Shown here: piece after piece, positions 1 to 7,979 of the stretch
How positions within the stretch are numbered: the first letter of the stretch is position 1
How the letters are laid out: each line of letters begins with the position of its first letter
Assembly (NCBI GenBank): GCA_963842515.1
Contig: CAWJGO010000002.1
Coordinates: 744,001-808,000, forward strand
Source of the DNA: CADEED01 sp963842515
GTDB lineage: Bacteria; Pseudomonadota; Gammaproteobacteria; Steroidobacterales; Steroidobacteraceae
Length of the DNA: 64,000 nt
Reading direction: 5' to 3'
Made by a program: the position numbers and the translations under genes
Notes under the pieces: model-generated
Told to the model about the DNA's origin: nothing
The model's database searches: none
The model's input: only the letters and a program-made list of their open reading frames with translations

Positions 1-663
1 CGACGCGAGCAGTGGCGGCATGTCGAAAACCACGACCCGGCGCGGCATTTCGCGCTCGAGCGCCGCGGTGAACTCACCCATGCGCGGCGAATTCAGGAAT
101 TCGGATGAATGCTGGAATGCGCGCGAATTCGGAATCACGCCGAGGCGTTCCGACTGCAGGTTGTAGACCACCTCATCGAGCTCCGCCTTGCCGAGCAGAT
201 AGTCGGACAGGCCCTTTTCGAAGCTCATGCCGAGGTAGTTGGCGATCTGCGGCCGTTGCAGGTCGAGGTCGACGAGGAACACCCAGGTGTTCACGTCCTG
301 CGACAGCGCCAGCGCGAGATTGATCGCGGTCATGGTCTTGCCCTCGCCCACCGACATTCCGGACACGGCGATTGAATGCCACTTGTGCATCTCGAGGCGC
401 CGCAGCACACGCGTGCGCAAGATCTTGAAGGCGCGCAGTGCCGCCACGTCGGAGACCGCGGGCAATATGCAATTGCGCTCCATCGCGCGGGCATCCACGC
501 TGGCCTGGCGGAAGCGCCGTGCCTGCTGCATCTCGGCCGGCGCAGCGCTGACCCGCCGCGCGCGCTGCCGCAGATTCACCGACTCGATGGTGTTGGTGCG
601 CTCACCAGCACCCGCCTTGTCGGCAAAGTTTCGCCGGATCGCGTCTTCCATGGTGGTACTCAT
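1..663 (-). CDS. XrtA-locus tyrosine autokinase (CpsD/EpsG-like), 3' end cut by window edge
   Basis: Partial gene: 221 codons are visible from the ATG at 663 and the frame is still open at base 1. The ATP-binding fold of bacterial BY-kinases can be read: Walker A GMSVGEGKT at residues 102-110, Walker A' VFLVDLDLQRP at 128-138, and a Walker B VVVFDMPP near 213. About 70 residues precede the fold. The C-terminal tyrosine cluster would lie outside the window. In this family the cytoplasmic kinase works with the Wzc/GumC-type chain-length protein, encoded directly upstream with a 19-nt gap, and controls polysaccharide polymerisation by autophosphorylation. A ParA/MinD-type ATPase is the alternative, but the neighbour makes the kinase far more likely. 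Confidence 0.9.
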   Translation of the reverse strand, partial: MSTTMEDAIRRNFADKAGAGERTNTIESVNLRQRARRVSAAPAEMQQARRFRQASVDARAMERNCILPAVSDVAALRAFKILRTRVLRRLEMHKWHSIAVSGMSVGEGKTMTAINLALALSQDVNTWVFLVDLDLQRPQIANYLGMSFEKGLSDYLLGKAELDEVVYNLQSERLGVIPNSRAFQHSSEFLNSPRMGEFTAALEREMPRRVVVFDMPPLLAS

Positions 664-682
664 TGATTTGTCTCTCATTGGG

Positions 683-2332
683 TCAGAGGTAGTTCTTGAT
701 AACGGTGAAGAGGATCCACACGCTGGCGACACCGCTGGCACTCGCCGTCACCAGCCGCCAGGTGTTGCGCCGGCGCGAACGCGAGTTGCGAATGTCGGGT
801 ATCGCCACGAGTGGTGACACCTGCAGCAGCTCGCGCACGTCGCGCGCACCGCGCACCTTCGGATCGAGCGCTTCCGCCGCAACCGTCACCGTGAGGCCGA
901 GCACGACGGATGCCACGAGGCCGATCAGCAGGATCGCGAGTCGTTCCGGCTTGGACGGGGCCCCTGGCATCATTGGCGCCTGCACGAGGCGGAACTCGTC
1001 CGCGCGGCCGCCGACGATCGCAGCTTCGTTGACTTCGGCATCCATCTGCCGATTTAGCAACTGCGCATATTTTTCGCGGGCGATCGTCAGGTCGCGCGTG
1101 GCATTGGCGTATTCACGTTCCACCTGCGGCGCGGCAGTCACATTCTTCTCGAGGCCGCTCATCTTGGCGTTGAGCTCAGCGCTGCGTGCCATGAGGCTGC
1201 CGATCTGGCTGTCGATGGCGTTGATCTGCGTGCGCAGCTGCATGCCGACCGGCGTGCCATCGGCCAGCTCCACGTCGCCGCGCTCGCCATTCTTGATGCG
1301 CGTCTCGAGCGTCGCGATGTCGCGCTGCAACCGCTTGATGTCCGGATGCTCGGCGCCGTAACGCTGCCGCGCCTCGGCGAGCGTCGCGCGCTTGCCATTC
1401 AGCTGCGACCGCAGGCTGGTGCCGGTACCCGCGCTCGTGCCGAATTTCAGGCTGTCGATCTGGCGGCGCAACGTCACCATGTCGGGATGGTTCTCGTCGT
1501 AGCTCGAGCGCATGCGTGAATATTGATCTTCGAGCTGACGCACGCTGGCCGCGTCGGGGCCCGCGGCGCGCGACTGCTCGAGCTGTGCGGCCAGGAACAC
1601 GCGCTCCTGACGCAGTGAGCTCATCTGTTGATTGACCTGCTCGAGCTGGCTTTCGACGCGATCCATGATGGACATGTTCACTTCGGTCAGCTCGGGCAAC
1701 TGACCCGCATTGGCGCGCTTGAAGTCGGCGAGTTTGGATTCGAGGCCGGCGACATGTGCGCGCACGCGCTCCGCCTCGGAGGCGTAGAACTGCGCGGCGT
1801 TCGCCGCACGCCCCTGGCGCTGGCGGCGGTGCTCGGCAAGGAATGCCGCCACCAGCCACTGCGCGCCGGACTGTGCCTTGGCCGGCTCGCGGTGGTCGTA
1901 TGACAGCGTGAATGCATCCACGACTTCGCGCTCGCGGCCAGTGCGCGGATCGAGAATTGGTGTCGTCACGATGTTCACGCCGATGTCGCGCTTGAGACGC
2001 GTGAGCATCGTGCCCGGATCGTCGGTGAGCTCCGGATACAGATCGTGCTCCTTGGCCATCTTGCGCAGATTGGCGTCGGTCAGCACGATGCCCTTGAGGT
2101 TCGTCACGTACTGGTCGGCGTAGCTCTCACCAGCCGAGGTTTCGGCAAGTGACTGCGTGCTCGACGGCTCGTCGATTTCCACCAGTGCCGAGGACGTGTA
2201 CATGTCCGGCAGGAAGAGCGCGAGCAGGATGGAGAGCACGGCGATCGGAATGGCGATGCCGAACAACAACGCCTTGCGGCGCGCGATCGCGTGAAGATAA
2301 CCTGAAAATTCGGGTGAGGCCTCGGAGTCCAT
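683..2332 (-). CDS. polysaccharide chain-length determinant protein (GumC/Wzz type, XrtA-associated)
   Basis: A 549-residue inner-membrane protein of the Wzz/GumC class, which sets polysaccharide chain length and pairs with the autokinase. A short cytoplasmic N-terminus is followed by a membrane segment at about 22-42, a long periplasmic region rich in Glu, Gln and Arg with predicted coiled coils (about 180-430), a second membrane segment at about 464-486, and a last hydrophobic stretch at the C-terminus. There is no kinase domain; that function is the separate downstream gene. It starts 3 nt after the stop of the beta-barrel gene, so the two are co-transcribed. Length and layout match the PEP-CTERM/XrtA-linked branch of the family. 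Confidence 0.9.
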   Translation of the reverse strand: MDSEASPEFSGYLHAIARRKALLFGIAIPIAVLSILLALFLPDMYTSSALVEIDEPSSTQSLAETSAGESYADQYVTNLKGIVLTDANLRKMAKEHDLYPELTDDPGTMLTRLKRDIGVNIVTTPILDPRTGREREVVDAFTLSYDHREPAKAQSGAQWLVAAFLAEHRRQRQGRAANAAQFYASEAERVRAHVAGLESKLADFKRANAGQLPELTEVNMSIMDRVESQLEQVNQQMSSLRQERVFLAAQLEQSRAAGPDAASVRQLEDQYSRMRSSYDENHPDMVTLRRQIDSLKFGTSAGTGTSLRSQLNGKRATLAEARQRYGAEHPDIKRLQRDIATLETRIKNGERGDVELADGTPVGMQLRTQINAIDSQIGSLMARSAELNAKMSGLEKNVTAAPQVEREYANATRDLTIAREKYAQLLNRQMDAEVNEAAIVGGRADEFRLVQAPMMPGAPSKPERLAILLIGLVASVVLGLTVTVAAEALDPKVRGARDVRELLQVSPLVAIPDIRNSRSRRRNTWRLVTASASGVASVWILFTVIKNYL

Positions 2333-2335
2333 GGG

Positions 2336-3622
2336 TTATTCGTTCCTTCCACGTCGACGTTGCAGGGGTTGATAGAGAACTGAAATCATGGCGCCACTCC
2401 CGGTCGCGTCCTCCGCGTCGTCGCGGAACTCCTGCCAGGAGTAGTCGTAGGCGACGCGCAGCGAGAATTCTTCCTGCCAGTGCCACTGCAACCCGAGATC
2501 GCCGGTGGCGTAGGTGCGCGGCTGGAAGGTCGACCCGCTGTCGACGTCGTCATCGTGGGTCCCACGCAGGCCGGCCAACAAACTCAGGCGCGGTGTCATG
2601 GCGCGGGTCCAGCGCACGCGCAATTGATCGCGTGCCACGACCACGCCCGCCGATGACGGCCCGACGTTGCGCGACAGGTCCGCGAACAGCTCGTTGCGCC
2701 CCAGCAGAAAGCTCACGCCGGCGCCGGCCAGCCACGCGACTTCCGAATCGCCGCTCTGCAGCTCCACGTTCTGCGCCCCCGCGCGCAGGTAGCCGCGAGT
2801 CTCCGCGGCCGTGCGCGTGCCCCACTCCAGCTCGGCGCCGTAACCATTGGTGACATCCCGCGTGTCGATGTCATACCGCGCAGCGCGCACGCGAGTGGTC
2901 AACGACGAACGCTCGTTCAAACGGGCCACCAGCCCCGCCGCGAAATCGGCCACGTTGTAGTCGACCTGCGCGGTGGAAATCTCCTCGTCGAAACTAACGC
3001 CGGTGTAACCGGCCTCGAACTGCAGCTCGCGGCGCGGCGAGAGCTCGAAGCTCATCGATGGACGCAGGCTGGCGCGCGTGCGGCGATTGTCGACCAGCAC
3101 CCGGCCGCTATCGCCGAGATCTGGCTCGCCCAGGTCGCCGCCGACTTCCGCATCGGGCTGCTCGCTATTGACCACGTCCTGGACCGAGAACTCGCCGCGC
3201 ACCCGGGTTTCGGCGCGTTGGCCGTTATGCAGCCAGTCGAGCGTGCTGAAGTAGTCGACTGAGTCGAAATCGGTGGCGTCAGGAAAGTAGGTGGCACGCA
3301 CACGCGGCGTGAAACTGAATTCACCCTTCGGCGTGAGGGTGCGCAGTTCCAGCGCGGCATCGACGATGGGTCCTTGCACCTCGATCTCGGTGCCAGGGAC
3401 GGTCAGCCGGTAGTTGTCGTCGAACAGATAACCCGCCTCGACACTGGGATTGAATTCCCAGGCGGCGGCGGCTGCCGGCGCGCTGATGATCGCGGCGATG
3501 ACCGGAACGGCGATTCGCAGACCGCTTCGAGCAAACGTCACGCTTGGGTTTTTCACGGTACACCTCATGGCGGCGTGTTCTATGGCGTGCCTCACGACGG
3601 TGTTTTTCATGGCGTGCCTCAC
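2336..3622 (-). CDS. outer-membrane beta-barrel protein of the XrtA/PEP-CTERM polysaccharide locus (TIGR03016-like)
   Basis: Up to 428 residues. After a signal peptide (hydrophobic run ending in a poly-Ala stretch, then AAWEFNPSVEAGYLFDDNY) the rest alternates short polar turns and amphipathic strands with aromatic girdle residues, as in a 14-20-stranded barrel. Proteins of this appearance (about 400-500 residues) are typical of exosortase-A exopolysaccharide loci and may serve as the outer-membrane exit. The longest reading starts with a GTG overlapping the export gene's TGA (GTGA). An ATG at 3610 has a better GTGAGG ribosome site, and another lies at 3568 closer to the signal peptide. The 5' end contains an imperfect short repeat, so the start is uncertain. 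Confidence 0.82.
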   Translation of the reverse strand: MRHAMKNTVVRHAIEHAAMRCTVKNPSVTFARSGLRIAVPVIAAIISAPAAAAAWEFNPSVEAGYLFDDNYRLTVPGTEIEVQGPIVDAALELRTLTPKGEFSFTPRVRATYFPDATDFDSVDYFSTLDWLHNGQRAETRVRGEFSVQDVVNSEQPDAEVGGDLGEPDLGDSGRVLVDNRRTRASLRPSMSFELSPRRELQFEAGYTGVSFDEEISTAQVDYNVADFAAGLVARLNERSSLTTRVRAARYDIDTRDVTNGYGAELEWGTRTAAETRGYLRAGAQNVELQSGDSEVAWLAGAGVSFLLGRNELFADLSRNVGPSSAGVVVARDQLRVRWTRAMTPRLSLLAGLRGTHDDDVDSGSTFQPRTYATGDLGLQWHWQEEFSLRVAYDYSWQEFRDDAEDATGSGAMISVLYQPLQRRRGRNE

Positions 3623-4173
3623 GGCACGACCACCACATCGCCGCTTTGCAGGTCGATGTTCTGCTCGAGGCGTTTGCCGCGCACCACGTCGTTGTAGCGG
3701 AACGGCAGGGACTGCTTGCCCGTCGGGGTACGCCGTAGAATGGTGATGTCACCGAGCGCCGCGAACGGCGTCGTGCCACCGGCCATGGACAGCGCCTGCA
3801 TGACGTCGACGGTCGGATTCATGATGAACTCGCCGGGGCGGTTCACCTGGCCGATCACGTACACCTTGTTGCCCTTGATCTCCTGGATGGAAATGGTGAC
3901 CACGGGATCGGAGATGTACTTTGCGAGTTTCTGGCTCACCGTCTTGTTGAGGTCGGCGACGGTCTTGCCTCTGGCATCGACCTCGCCGACGAGCGGAAAC
4001 GAAAACGAGCCATCGGGCCGGACCAGTGCCGGACGCTGCAGGTCCGGCTCTTTCCATACGCTGATGGACAGCAGGTCGCCCGGTTTCACCGTGTAGTTAG
4101 CATCCTGTGCCATCGAACCCGTGGCCCAGGCCAGCGCCACGATGACGAGGCAGGCCAGCAAAAACTTCTTCAT
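3619..4173 (-). CDS. polysaccharide export protein (Wza/GumB family, XrtA-associated)
   Basis: 184 residues. A signal peptide (MKKFLLACLVIVALAW, cleavage near SMAQ at 20-23) is followed by the Poly_export motif YTVKPGDLLSISVWKEPDL and a single SLBB-type beta-grasp repeat (KVYVIGQVNRPGEF). Wza-family proteins form the periplasmic/outer-membrane export channel. This one is short, as usual for exosortase-A loci, and lacks the extra Wza domains, so the neighbouring barrel protein may supply the outer-membrane part (inference). The ATG at 4173 overlaps the glycosyltransferase stop (ATGA) and has a good ribosome site, GGAGAAA, inside that gene. A longer reading to 4233 would lose the signal peptide. 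Confidence 0.92.
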   Translation of the reverse strand: MKKFLLACLVIVALAWATGSMAQDANYTVKPGDLLSISVWKEPDLQRPALVRPDGSFSFPLVGEVDARGKTVADLNKTVSQKLAKYISDPVVTISIQEIKGNKVYVIGQVNRPGEFIMNPTVDVMQALSMAGGTTPFAALGDITILRRTPTGKQSLPFRYNDVVRGKRLEQNIDLQSGDVVVVP

Positions 4174-5444
4174 GTACTTTCTCCGAGCAAATTGTCGTAT
4201 GCGGCGAGCAGGCGCGGCGCCTCGTGTTGCCACGAAAGCACGCGTTCGACGCGTTCGCGGCCGGTCGCACCCATGTGGATGCGCTGCTTCTCGTCGCCGA
4301 GCAGCGCCACCATTTTCTGGGCGAGATCGGCGACGTCATTGGGACGCGCGTACCAGGATGCGTCGCCCGCCGAGACGCGTCCTTCCGTGAGATCGAACTG
4401 CACCACCGGTTTGCCGAGCGCCATGTACTCCATGATCTTGTTCATCGTGGACCGGTCGTTCATGTCGTTGGCGCGATCCGGATTCACGCAGATGTCGGCG
4501 GTATTGAGCATTTCGAGCAGCTCGGCATCTGGAGCGCGGCCGGTGAAAGTCACGTACTCCTCGACGCCCAGCTGTTTGGCCAGCTCGCGCATGGCCGGCA
4601 GCTCCGTGCCGCCGCCGACGAGGCCGAATTGAATGTCGGTTCGCATGAGGTGCTTTACGATGAATTGCACGGCCTGCAGGAGCAGGTCGATGCCTTCCTG
4701 CTTGCCCATGACCCCGACGTAGCCGACCAGGTACCTGCGTCCCTTCTTCAACGCGGGATTGGCGGGCACCTGCTTGATGCGTGTGAGATCCGGGCCCGAG
4801 CGCACCACGAATACGTCCTTCGGATCCTTACGGCCGCGCTCGATTGCGATATCGCGGTACGACTCATTGGTCGAGATCACGACGTCGGCTGTGTTGAAGC
4901 TCATGCGCTCCAGCGCCACCAGCAGTTTTCGGCCCCAGCCCCGTTTGCCGAATTTCGCCTCGTATAGCTCGGGATTGATGTCGTGGTGGTCGAACACGTA
5001 TTTCTTGCCGAACAACTTGTAGAAGGCGCCGATCATGAAGATGGTGTCGGGTGGGTTGCAGGCGTGGATCACGTCGAAGCCGCGGCCGAACAACACTTTG
5101 AGTGAGAGCCAGAATTCCATCGCGAGCGCCACGCTGTATTCGAGCGCATACCCGAGCACCCCGTCAGCCTCGGCAGGCAGGCGATGGCGATGGATGTCGA
5201 TGCCCTCGATGCGCTCGAACCCTTTCTCGTATCCCGGTGCCTTCGGACAGATGATCGAGACCACGTAGCCTGCGGCCGACAAGGTGCGGGCCTCCTGCCA
5301 CACACGCCGGTCGAACGGACAAGGCAGGTTCTCGACGATGATGAGCACGCGCCTGCCCTGGCGTGCGCTCGCCAGCGCCTGCGCGGGGCTATCATCATTT
5401 TTCAACTCGCCCTGCAAAGTGGCGCCGCTGACGGATTCGGACAC
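4170..5444 (-). CDS. GT4-family glycosyltransferase of the exopolysaccharide locus
   Basis: 424 residues with the two Rossmann-like halves of a GT-B enzyme. The N-terminal half has RVLIIVENLPCPFDRRVWQEA at about 32-52. The C-terminal half starts near 225 (YLVGYVGVMGKQEGIDLLL) and holds the nucleotide-sugar signature NKIMEYMALGKPVVQFDL. It resembles WbuB-like retaining transferases and would add a sugar to the lipid-linked repeat unit in the cytoplasm; the sugar cannot be told from sequence. About 30 disordered residues precede the fold. It is the second gene of the run, 32 nt after the GNAT gene, and is translationally coupled to the export gene through an ATGA overlap. Confidence 0.9.
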   Translation of the reverse strand: MSESVSGATLQGELKNDDSPAQALASARQGRRVLIIVENLPCPFDRRVWQEARTLSAAGYVVSIICPKAPGYEKGFERIEGIDIHRHRLPAEADGVLGYALEYSVALAMEFWLSLKVLFGRGFDVIHACNPPDTIFMIGAFYKLFGKKYVFDHHDINPELYEAKFGKRGWGRKLLVALERMSFNTADVVISTNESYRDIAIERGRKDPKDVFVVRSGPDLTRIKQVPANPALKKGRRYLVGYVGVMGKQEGIDLLLQAVQFIVKHLMRTDIQFGLVGGGTELPAMRELAKQLGVEEYVTFTGRAPDAELLEMLNTADICVNPDRANDMNDRSTMNKIMEYMALGKPVVQFDLTEGRVSAGDASWYARPNDVADLAQKMVALLGDEKQRIHMGATGRERVERVLSWQHEAPRLLAAYDNLLGEST

Positions 5445-5476
5445 TCGACCTCCCGAGCTTGGGTGTTAGTTAGTGG

Positions 5477-6139
5477 TTACCTGAGCGCCAGCACGAGGCG
5501 GCGCAGGTTGCGGTCCCGGGCGAGCGGCTCGACGCTGAAGCCCATCGACATCGCGAGCATCTGCATCGGGCGGTTCGACCAGAACATCTCCCCGACCAGC
5601 CGCCGCACACCGACCCGCTTGGCGTGACGCAGGAGTGTCGACAGCAGCGTGCGCCCCACCTGCTCTTCACGATGCGACGCAGCGACCGCGGTGCTGAAAT
5701 TGGCGTAGTCCTCGCCCACTGGCGCATAGGCGGCAACGCCGATCACGCGGTCCCCCGCCGCGGTGGACTCGAGTGCGGCAAAGCCGACCGCGGTATCGCA
5801 GCCAGCGGCGATCACGCGATCGAACAGCATGTCGTTCAAGGTACGCATGCTCTGCAAGTCGCGATCGCCCGCAGAGTCGTTCAGCGCCAGCGCGAATTCC
5901 GCGAGCAGCCGCCGATCGCCGGGCGAAATCTGCCGCACGCTGTAGGCGCGATGCGAGCGTGGTGTGTAGTACCAGCGGCGCGCGAGCCAGCCGTTCGATG
6001 CGCTTTGCGGAATACGCGCAAGAATGGGTGCCGTGGCTGTTCTTTGCATGCCGTAAGCGTCGCGTATCGCGAACCTAGTCGCCGTCGGACGCCGCGCAAT
6101 TTCGGCATTGGAAAACACCGTCAGACAACGCGAGACCAC
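5477..6139 (-). CDS. GNAT-family N-acetyltransferase at the head of the polysaccharide locus
   Basis: Up to 220 residues. The acyl-CoA-binding motif A of GNAT enzymes is visible as REEQVGRTLLSTLLRHA (Q-x-x-G-x region), followed by a typical final strand-helix pair. About 70 N-terminal residues precede the fold. The longest start is a GTG at 6139. An ATG at 6049 would give about 190 residues and starts nearer to conserved-looking sequence; neither has a clear ribosome site. It is read in the same direction as the glycosyltransferase (32-nt gap), so it may acetylate a sugar or protein of the polysaccharide pathway. That role is inference from position; the substrate is unknown. Confidence 0.78.
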   Translation of the reverse strand: MVSRCLTVFSNAEIARRPTATRFAIRDAYGMQRTATAPILARIPQSASNGWLARRWYYTPRSHRAYSVRQISPGDRRLLAEFALALNDSAGDRDLQSMRTLNDMLFDRVIAAGCDTAVGFAALESTAAGDRVIGVAAYAPVGEDYANFSTAVAASHREEQVGRTLLSTLLRHAKRVGVRRLVGEMFWSNRPMQMLAMSMGFSVEPLARDRNLRRLVLALR

Positions 6140-6171
6140 AAATCGGACGCGGCGCAGTCCGACAGATTTAC

Positions 6172-6732
6172 CTATAGATCCAACGTGAGCAGCAGTTCCA
6201 GATTGCGTTGATAGCCGGGCAACGATTCGCGCAACGCGCGCTTGAGGTCCGCATCGCCCCTGCCGTTGAGCTGCGCGCGGAACTGCTCGACGGTGTTCTG
6301 GTGATAAGAAATCTGGTTGATGACGAAGTTCGCGGCGGCGCGCGCCTCGCCGCTGGCGGGCGCCGTGTTGGTGCGGCCGGGGTTGCCCTCCGGCACCCGC
6401 CAGCCTTTGCGCTTGGCGAGAGTCTCCAACTTGGCGCGCGTGGCGTCATTCTGTCGCTCGATCTGTGCGGCAGCATCGCGCAGCGCGGGCTTGCGCAGCA
6501 GCTGCCCGGCCGCCCGCGCATCGAACACGCCTTGCCGGCTGCTCTCTATCGCACTCAGTACGAATGCTGGATCGTCGGTCGCAACGAACTTCCCGTCGAA
6601 AAGCGGATCGGTGGGCCGTTCCTGCTGTGCGGGCCGCTGCTCGGGCGCCGTCACCTCGCGGCGCCGGGGCAGCGTGGTGTCGGCCGGAGGGGTATCGGCC
6701 AGCAACATCAGCAGTGCGAGGGATTCGATCAT
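6172..6732 (-). CDS. DUF4142 family protein
   Basis: 186 residues, counted from the ATG at 6732; longer in-frame readings only run antisense through the next gene. A short hydrophobic N-terminus (MIESLALLMLLADTPP) and a Pro/Arg-rich linker precede an all-alpha domain of the DUF4142 kind: DPAFVLSAIESSRQGVFDAR, then RDAAAQIERQNDATRAKLETLA, and a closing helix with YHQNTVEQFRAQL. DUF4142 proteins are ferritin-like helical bundles, often envelope-located and induced by stress; no enzyme activity is established. It lies 80 nt downstream of the DUF883 gene on the same strand. A second DUF4142 gene sits at 7980 on the other strand. Confidence 0.82.
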   Translation of the reverse strand: MIESLALLMLLADTPPADTTLPRRREVTAPEQRPAQQERPTDPLFDGKFVATDDPAFVLSAIESSRQGVFDARAAGQLLRKPALRDAAAQIERQNDATRAKLETLAKRKGWRVPEGNPGRTNTAPASGEARAAANFVINQISYHQNTVEQFRAQLNGRGDADLKRALRESLPGYQRNLELLLTLDL

Positions 6733-6812
6733 GTCAGGTATCCCGGAAGCGGGGGAGCGCGGCGTGCTGCGTCGAGCCGGCCCGCCGCGGTCGTCCTGCC
6801 ACCAATTCCTAA

Positions 6813-7157
6813 CTACTCGTCGTCGCGCAGCAGCAGCGTGGCAATGATCGCGACGGCGGCCCCGGCGGCGGCGCCGTAGGCGATCGACCTCCACGGATTG
6901 TTGTGCACGTAGCGGTCGGTGTATTGCGCCGCGTCGTTGGCGGCACCGCGAACGCGAGCGCTGGCATCCGCCAGTTTCACCTTCGCCTGGCCGACGGTGC
7001 GTAGCACTCGCTGACGTACGGCCTCGGCAGCCGCTCCGCCTTCTTCGCCGAGCGTCTTCAACAGCTCTTCGGCCTGCTGGACGATACGATTCAGCTCGGT
7101 CACCGTGGATTCGGAAACGCGGGCGCCGTTCTCGAAATTCTTTGCCTGTGCGGACAT
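6813..7157 (-). CDS. DUF883 (ElaB/YqjD family) membrane-anchored stress protein
   Basis: 114 residues. The N-terminal two thirds is a charged amphipathic helix (coiled coil, about 15-75). The C-terminus has the family hallmark NNPWRSIAYGAAAGAAVAI, a glycine-rich membrane helix ending in LLLRDDE. In E. coli ElaB, YqjD and YgaM are tail-anchored inner-membrane proteins; YqjD binds ribosomes in stationary phase and their genes depend on RpoS. The start has a near-perfect ribosome site, AAGGAGGAG, 5 nt before the ATG. It faces away from the lipoprotein gene at 7431, leaving a 273-nt promoter region that includes the palindrome TTGGCGCCAA at 7287-7296. Confidence 0.92.
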   Translation of the reverse strand: MSAQAKNFENGARVSESTVTELNRIVQQAEELLKTLGEEGGAAAEAVRQRVLRTVGQAKVKLADASARVRGAANDAAQYTDRYVHNNPWRSIAYGAAAGAAVAIIATLLLRDDE

Positions 7158-7430
7158 GAAACTCCTCCTTAACTAAGCGATTCAGGGTGATGTACCCAGC
7201 CACCTTAAGGCGGGCCTCTCCCCGCACCTGTCAGCCGATGGTCTGCAGGCGGCGCCAGTTGGCACTGACAAGCCAGTTGTCTGTTATTGGCGCCAAATGC
7301 GGGAATTGTCGCGCCGCAGTCGGTTCCGTCTGACGTTGCCTCCGCGTCATATCCGCGGGCGCCACCTCAAGGCATGGGTGCACGATGCGTCCCGACGAAT
7401 GATTGCCATTCGACCTTCAGGAGATGACAC

Positions 7431-7844
7431 GTGACAAAGACATATAGCAGCTGGACATTGGCAGTGGCCGCAGCGGTGGGCATTTGCGCGCTCGCCGGCT
7501 GCAATCAGCGCGAGTCGGCCAACGAGACCGCCACGGATGTAACCGAGGCGCGGCAGGACGCGAACGAGAATGTGGCCGAAGAGAAGCGCGAGGCCGGAGC
7601 AGTAGCGACCGAAGGCATGGAAGACCGCGCTTCTGCTGAATACGACGTGGCTGTCGCGCAGGCCGATGGCCAGCGCAAGGTCGCCAAGGAAAAGTGCGAA
7701 ACGCTGGGTGCGGACGCACAGAAGGCGTGCAAGGACGAAGCTGAGGCGACCTATGAGTCGGCGAAGGCCCAGGCCCAGGCGACGCTCGATGCCGCCAAGA
7801 GTGCGGGATCGGCCGAGCCGGCTCCGGGTACACCGACCAACTGA
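7431..7844 (+). CDS. small Ala/Glu-rich lipoprotein, function unknown
   Basis: 137 residues starting with GTG at 7431, preceded by AGGAG. A hydrophobic signal ends in the lipobox LAGC (Cys24). The mature part is strongly helical and rich in Ala, Glu, Asp and Lys, with coiled-coil-like heptads and two cysteines (KEKCETLGADAQKACKDEA) that could form a disulphide. I do not recognise a named family. It sits between the divergent DUF883 gene and the plus-strand DUF4142 gene, so an envelope-stress role is plausible but unproven. Confidence 0.72.
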   Translation: MTKTYSSWTLAVAAAVGICALAGCNQRESANETATDVTEARQDANENVAEEKREAGAVATEGMEDRASAEYDVAVAQADGQRKVAKEKCETLGADAQKACKDEAEATYESAKAQAQATLDAAKSAGSAEPAPGTPTN

Positions 7845-7926
7845 GCGAAGCGACCGGGCACAACGCAATCGCGACAGGGTGATGCCCACCTGCGAGACCT
7901 GCAAACGTTCGTGATTGCGTGGCAAA

Positions 7927-7961
7927 CCGTCCGGCGGCAGTTAACTACTGCCGCCGGACGG
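7927..7961 (+). promoter_or_regulatory. perfect 15-bp stem, 5-nt loop hairpin just upstream of the DUF4142 ribosome site
   Basis: Arms CCGTCCGGCGGCAGT (7927-7941) and ACTGCCGCCGGACGG (7947-7961) pair fully around TAACT. The ribosome site GAGGAGG follows about 7 nt later and the ATG at 7980. There is no T-run after it, so it is not a standard terminator; it may affect mRNA stability, attenuation or translation of the downstream gene. Confidence 0.6.
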
Positions 7962-7979
7962 TCACTTGAGGAGGACGCT

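Noticed and set aside
6733..7227. Upstream extension of the DUF4142 gene at 6172
   Set aside because: The added residues run antisense or out of frame through the DUF883 gene; the ATG at 6732 gives a normal protein.
7255..7275. TGGCACTGACAAGCC as a sigma-54 promoter of the lipoprotein gene
   Set aside because: The -12 half is AGCC, not TTGC, and the GG-N10-GC spacing is not met.
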